This document shows, piece after piece, positions 23,382-26,348 of a stretch of 26,348 nt of DNA; the stretch's first letter is position 1; each line of letters starts with the position of its first letter. Below the pieces are notes generated by a model. The model made no database searches and was not told the DNA's origin. It saw nothing but the letters and a program-made list of their open reading frames with translations. Both the position numbers and the translations under genes were made by a program. Where the stretch lies: positions 1 through 26,348 of the forward strand of contig LSSL01004813.1 in assembly GCA_001953115.1 (NCBI GenBank). Reading direction: 5' to 3'. Origin of the DNA: Smittium mucronatum. Taxonomy: Eukaryota > Kickxellomycota > Harpellomycetes > Harpellales > Legeriomycetaceae.

Positions 23382-25341
23382 CTTAACCTATTTTTAGGGC
23401 TTAATATTTTTAATAATAATCTTAATTATTGATATTTTCTAATTAACTTATATATCTGAATTCATTTGAATTTTCACCATGGAAATATTTTTAAACTAAA
23501 TGATAAATTCTTAAATTTTGTTTACTATATATTACATTTTTTATTTATTTTAAATTGTAATTTTGAACGTAACACAAGTACTCTCTTTTTTACGGTTTTA
23601 CAGGAACGACATTAAAATTTATAAATATCGAAAAAAAACTCAATATAAATGAAAGCTAGAAGTTTATTTGTAATAAAATATTGGTATTAAAACTTAACTT
23701 ATTAAGATTTAAATGTATTTTTATGATTTTATATAAATAACTCATTTTAAGAAAGTACATCTAAAAAAAATTATATCTTAAAATTAAAATTAAAGTAACT
23801 ATTGATTAATGGATAAAAGTTTAATATAAAAAAGATTTTTTCTATTATATTTTATTAAAATTTTTTGGTGAAAATGGAAAAAATTTCGGTGATTAAAAAT
23901 CTGTTGAAAAATTATTTTGGTTATTGAAAAGAAATTATGACTTTTCAAATATATATTTCGATTTGATAATAAGATATTTTAGTGATGATAATGTTTTAAT
24001 GTGAATTTTAATTAGTATTAACAAGACTGTATCCAGTTAAAGTCTATTAACTTAAATATTTAGGAAAATATATAACTTCAGAAAAAAATGTATTTAAAAT
24101 TAATGAAAATAACGTATTACTATTGACAGAATTACTAATTTAATAGTTGAATTACAGTCCACGCAAAAAATTAGAACTTTGATGCTTGAACTAAGGTAAA
24201 AATTACGGAGCTATATAAACTAAATTGGGTTAGAAACCAATAATTTCTAATCAGTACTAAAAATCTGAATTTTTTTTTTTATAACAAAGATTTATTGTAA
24301 AATAAAAACTTATATAGTTAAAAAAAATTATACAACAGCTATGACTTATAGAAACCAATTATTTTAAAAAATCTCAGACCGAAAAAATCTGCTGTCGGTC
24401 TAACGACTGTATCTAATAAGAACATCTTCAAGTTATGAATCTGGTCATCATCTTTAAATAAAATACTATAATTCACGTTTGATAAAATCATTATATACAA
24501 TTCAAAAAAAAATCAATTAAGCTGTAAAAGACTCTTAAAATTTAAGAGATATAAAAAAAAATGCCTTTATTTATTTTATTTTTCCTTTATATAGTACTTA
24601 TTTCAAATTTTGTCATTTTTTTAATACAAAACTATTAATTGATGGACATATTTTTTATTTGAATATTGAAAAAATTATTAAATTTTAAACTAATATTATA
24701 TTCACATGAGTTTAAAACTTTGCTTCAAAGTTTTTAGATAATACAGTTAATTTTTTTAATTGTATTAAATATTATTAATTTTTTTTAATATAAGTTTTAA
24801 AATTAGTAACATCTCCAAAGGAAAACTCTATCAAGATTAAGATTTATTAGTAATTAATCAATATTTGTAATTTTGAAGTAAAAAGAAGATTCCTATTAAA
24901 AAAAATTTTAAAGTAACGTTAATATGTAATATAGTATGTACATATAGTTTATCTAAAAATTAAATAATGATATATTTTTATCGACTCACTTCCAAAATCA
25001 GGTTTTTTTTCTTTTTTTGACTCCTCAAAATTGCGAAATGAAAATAATTACATGTTTTTTGATCAAATTTTATCTCAAAAGACAAAAAATATTACCCTAA
25101 AATTTAAATATTTTAATATTTTAATATATAGAAAGTGGTAAAACATAATTAAATTTTGAATATATAACTATATATATTTTTTCCTAAAAATATTCGCACG
25201 AAAAATACAGAAAATACAGATATAATTATGCGAAAATATAAAATATCTGTGTATATAGTTAAAATACAATTTAAGTCTATAGAAGAATCATAAAAATTAC
25301 TCATCCCTATAATACTAAGATTTTTGGCTATTTTCAATCAA
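23382..25341. other. AT-rich region with a small coding-like patch
   Basis: Nearly 2 kb, mostly over 80% A+T. Frame 1 on the + strand between 24,352 and 24,592 has 2 stops in 80 codons (NLRPKKSAVGLTTVSNKNIF, then a Lys-rich part), which may be a relic fragment, but the surrounding frame is at background. The 62-codon minus-strand ORF at 25,149-25,337 starts with TTG and has a chance length. A GC-rich hairpin lies at 24,376-24,401. Confidence 0.4.
24376..24401. repeat. Hairpin: 7-bp GC-rich inverted repeat
   Basis: AGACCGA at 24,376-24,382 is the exact reverse complement of TCGGTCT at 24,395-24,401, with a 12-base loop. Such a stem is unusual in this AT-rich context; there is no T-run directly after it to suggest a simple terminator. 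Confidence 0.5.
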
Positions 25342-25438
25342 TACAGGGAGTGTTCCGAAAAAAAAACTTGCTGTATTTCTATATGATTTTTTTAATAATA
25401 CTAGTGTCGGAAGCTGATTTCCCATACCGGTTAGACTG

Positions 25439-25915
25439 TTATAGGTCTTCGCTTCTAAACTGTTGTTGTGTAACCGAAGGTGAGACAACGACTAACACAC
25501 TATCACTAGTGTATCCTTCGCCCTCACCCAGCAGAGATTTTAGGGCAGGTATAACTCCCTTACTCCGCCTATCCACACTTTGCCCATTGCCCCCTGTACT
25601 GACAACACTAAGTGTTTGTACAGACCCCACGGTAGGAATAACAGGCGAGAACCTTACCGGGGGGTTGGGACATGAGTTTAACGAAAGCTCCATTAAATAA
25701 GATACAAGTTCCTCCATAACTGGTTGTCCCGCCAAATTCACTGATGGGTCTAAGTCTTCACTCAGTTCGAGGGCTTCTATAGAGATTGAAGCCGAAGCCG
25801 AAGCCTCATTATCCCTATCGTCAGCCACTCCTCTCCAAGCGTCAACCTCCGGGGAAAATTCGTCAGAATAACCACCAGACTCGACCAACTCATGATCGCG
25901 TTTAATCATGCCCAT
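25439..25915 (-). CDS. 158-aa acidic Ser/Ala-rich protein, gag/ORF1-like
   Basis: ATG at 25,915 with a second ATG two codons later; uninterrupted to TAA at 25,439. This length at nearly 50% G+C is much more meaningful than in the AT-rich part. The N-terminal third is acidic (ESGGYSDEFSPEVDAW), then an Ala-Ser run from a GAAGCC-type hexamer repeat, a short helix-like stretch (MEELVSYLMELSLNS), a Pro/Val/Gly/Ser-rich region and a polar end. No zinc knuckle, protease, polymerase, transmembrane segment or signal peptide is seen. After the stop the same frame reads on for about 20 codons (QSNRYGKSASDTSIIKK) before the AT-rich flank, so the stop may itself be a mutation and the ORF a truncated N-terminal piece. 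The plus-strand ORF at 25,350-25,700 is its shadow. I do not recognise the family. Confidence 0.5.
   Translation of the reverse strand: MGMIKRDHELVESGGYSDEFSPEVDAWRGVADDRDNEASASASISIEALELSEDLDPSVNLAGQPVMEELVSYLMELSLNSCPNPPVRFSPVIPTVGSVQTLSVVSTGGNGQSVDRRSKGVIPALKSLLGEGEGYTSDSVLVVVSPSVTQQQFRSEDL
25788..25806 (-). repeat. GAAGCC hexamer repeat (about 3 units)
   Basis: On the + strand GAAGCC is repeated three times in tandem; on the coding (minus) strand it reads as alternating Ala and Ser codons within the 158-codon ORF. Confidence 0.7.
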
Positions 25916-26100
25916 AGCACTATTAAAGCTAATGCCTCTTCACAAAACTAACTAAACGGGTCTACAGGGAATGATCCAAACCCACAAAATAATAATACGA
26001 CTTAATATAACTTAACACGACTACCAACACGAATAATATAAAATAATTTATATTTATAAAAATTTAACAAAACAAGACTATACTAGACTACAAGTATAAT

Positions 26101-26197
26101 TAAAATGACCACTACCAGTCTGCCAGCGTGCTAATACTTTCAGACTATCAACAGGGCGTAGCTTAACCTTAGGAGCTCAACGCGTCCTACCATTTTA
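26101..26197 (-). other. 5S rRNA-like segment in the leader of the right-hand block
   Basis: On the minus strand GAGCTCCTAAGGTTAAGC (26,178-26,161) closely matches the conserved 5S rRNA segment GATCTCCGAAGTTAAGC, the loop/box A region of the internal RNA polymerase III promoter, with two substitutions and one insertion. Downstream, TAGT and a CACGCTGG-type stretch are only loosely 5S-like. The segment's ends can pair (TAAAATG with CATTTTA) and a TTTT follows, but the distance from the 5' side to the match is about 20 bases too short for a complete 5S. It is either a 5S-derived promoter in a retroelement leader, a truncated 5S pseudogene, or chance. Confidence 0.25.
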
Positions 26198-26200
26198 CTA

Positions 26201-26348
26201 GAAAGAATTTTTTTAAATATAGGTACGCTTTAAAAAAACTTGGTATCATATTGTAATGGTTTAATCATATTGATTGCGCACATTACCCCTTGATTAAAGT
26301 TTCAATTAATCTATTAAAAATTTACCTCTTATCCTTTATAAACAGCTC
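26201..26348. other. AT-rich right flank
   Basis: The base composition returns to AT-rich beyond about 26,200. No gene or motif is seen in the last 150 bases. Confidence 0.5.

Larger units (their letters stand above)
25342..25981. repeat. Imperfect 19-bp direct repeats flanking the right-hand ORF
   Basis: TACAGGGAGTGTTCCGAAA (25,342-25,360) and TACAGGGAATGATCCAAAC (25,963-25,981) agree at 15 of 19 positions in the same orientation and bracket the minus-strand ORF at 25,439-25,915. The first also resembles the CAGGG-type terminal repeats of Tc1/mariner elements beside a TA, but no inverted partner was found in the window. The match may be coincidence. Confidence 0.3.
25395..26200 (-). mobile_element. 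G+C-rich block, probable 5' part of a retroelement
   Basis: An island of about 45-48% G+C with sharp edges against AT-rich flanks. It holds, on the minus strand, a leader (26,200-25,916) and then an ATG-started ORF that stops at 25,439; the coding-like composition goes on to about 25,400 and ends abruptly. A 5' leader plus the start of an acidic ORF with no enzyme domain is what a 3'-truncated gag or ORF1 region would look like. The leader has an AT-rich part (25,980-26,100) and a G+C-rich part (26,101-26,190). A host gene of high G+C, broken at its 3' end, is the alternative. Confidence 0.4.

Noticed and set aside
25350..25700. 116-aa plus-strand ORF in the right-hand block
   Set aside because: Starts with GTG, Ser/Thr/Pro/Leu-rich, and overlaps antisense to the ATG-started 158-codon ORF; read as a shadow.
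26101..26200. tRNA-like D-arm on the + strand (GTAGCTTAACC)
   Set aside because: No anticodon arm or B box (GGTTCGA-type) follows at the right distance, and the acceptor ends do not pair.

Overview
The window is a eukaryotic, extremely AT-rich stretch (roughly 18-25% G+C over most of its length) bounded by two G+C-richer islands (about 45-48%) at positions 1-720 and 25,395-26,195. No operons, ribosome-binding sites, bacterial genes, tRNA genes or CRISPR arrays are visible. The composition, the sparse intact coding capacity and a decayed LINE suggest a compact-lineage parasite with an expanded AT-rich genome (a microsporidian would fit), but nothing here is a decisive lineage marker, so this is inference.

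Left end (1-720): the last part of a LINE-type reverse transcriptase on the + strand, with its C-terminal CCHC zinc motif, in-frame stops and at least one frame change. Right end (25,342-26,200): a minus-strand block with a 158-codon ATG-started ORF (acidic, Ser/Ala-rich, gag/ORF1-like in style), a 290-base leader containing an 18-base match to the 5S rRNA internal promoter region, and imperfect 19-base direct repeats around the ORF. Both ends look like retroelement pieces; whether they belong to one family cannot be told from here.

The 24.7 kb between them has almost no intact gene but is not featureless. Reading each frame through stop codons shows long stretches, on either strand, where the stop rate falls far below the roughly 9% per codon expected at this composition. 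The best are a minus-strand relic at 22,036-23,381 (about 12 stops in 448 codons, one frameshift, both ends recognisable), a plus-strand relic at 3,061-4,236 (7 stops in about 390 codons), a minus-strand relic at 15,618-16,952, and a plus-strand relic of about 2.7 kb at 12,129-14,845, which faces a divergent minus-strand relic ending near 10,861. Weaker candidates lie at 1,204-2,600, 4,501-4,833, 7,860-9,484, 17,145-17,870, 19,098-19,707, 20,900-21,500 and 24,352-24,592. The stops are mostly TAA and the frame changes that could be placed precisely fall in A-runs, as expected for genes decaying under AT mutation pressure.

The picture is therefore a genomic graveyard: several large protein-coding genes of unknown family, each broken beyond expression, flanked by retroelement debris. 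I recognise none of the decayed host proteins. Frame assignments were made by eye; stop counts are hand counts and should be recomputed.
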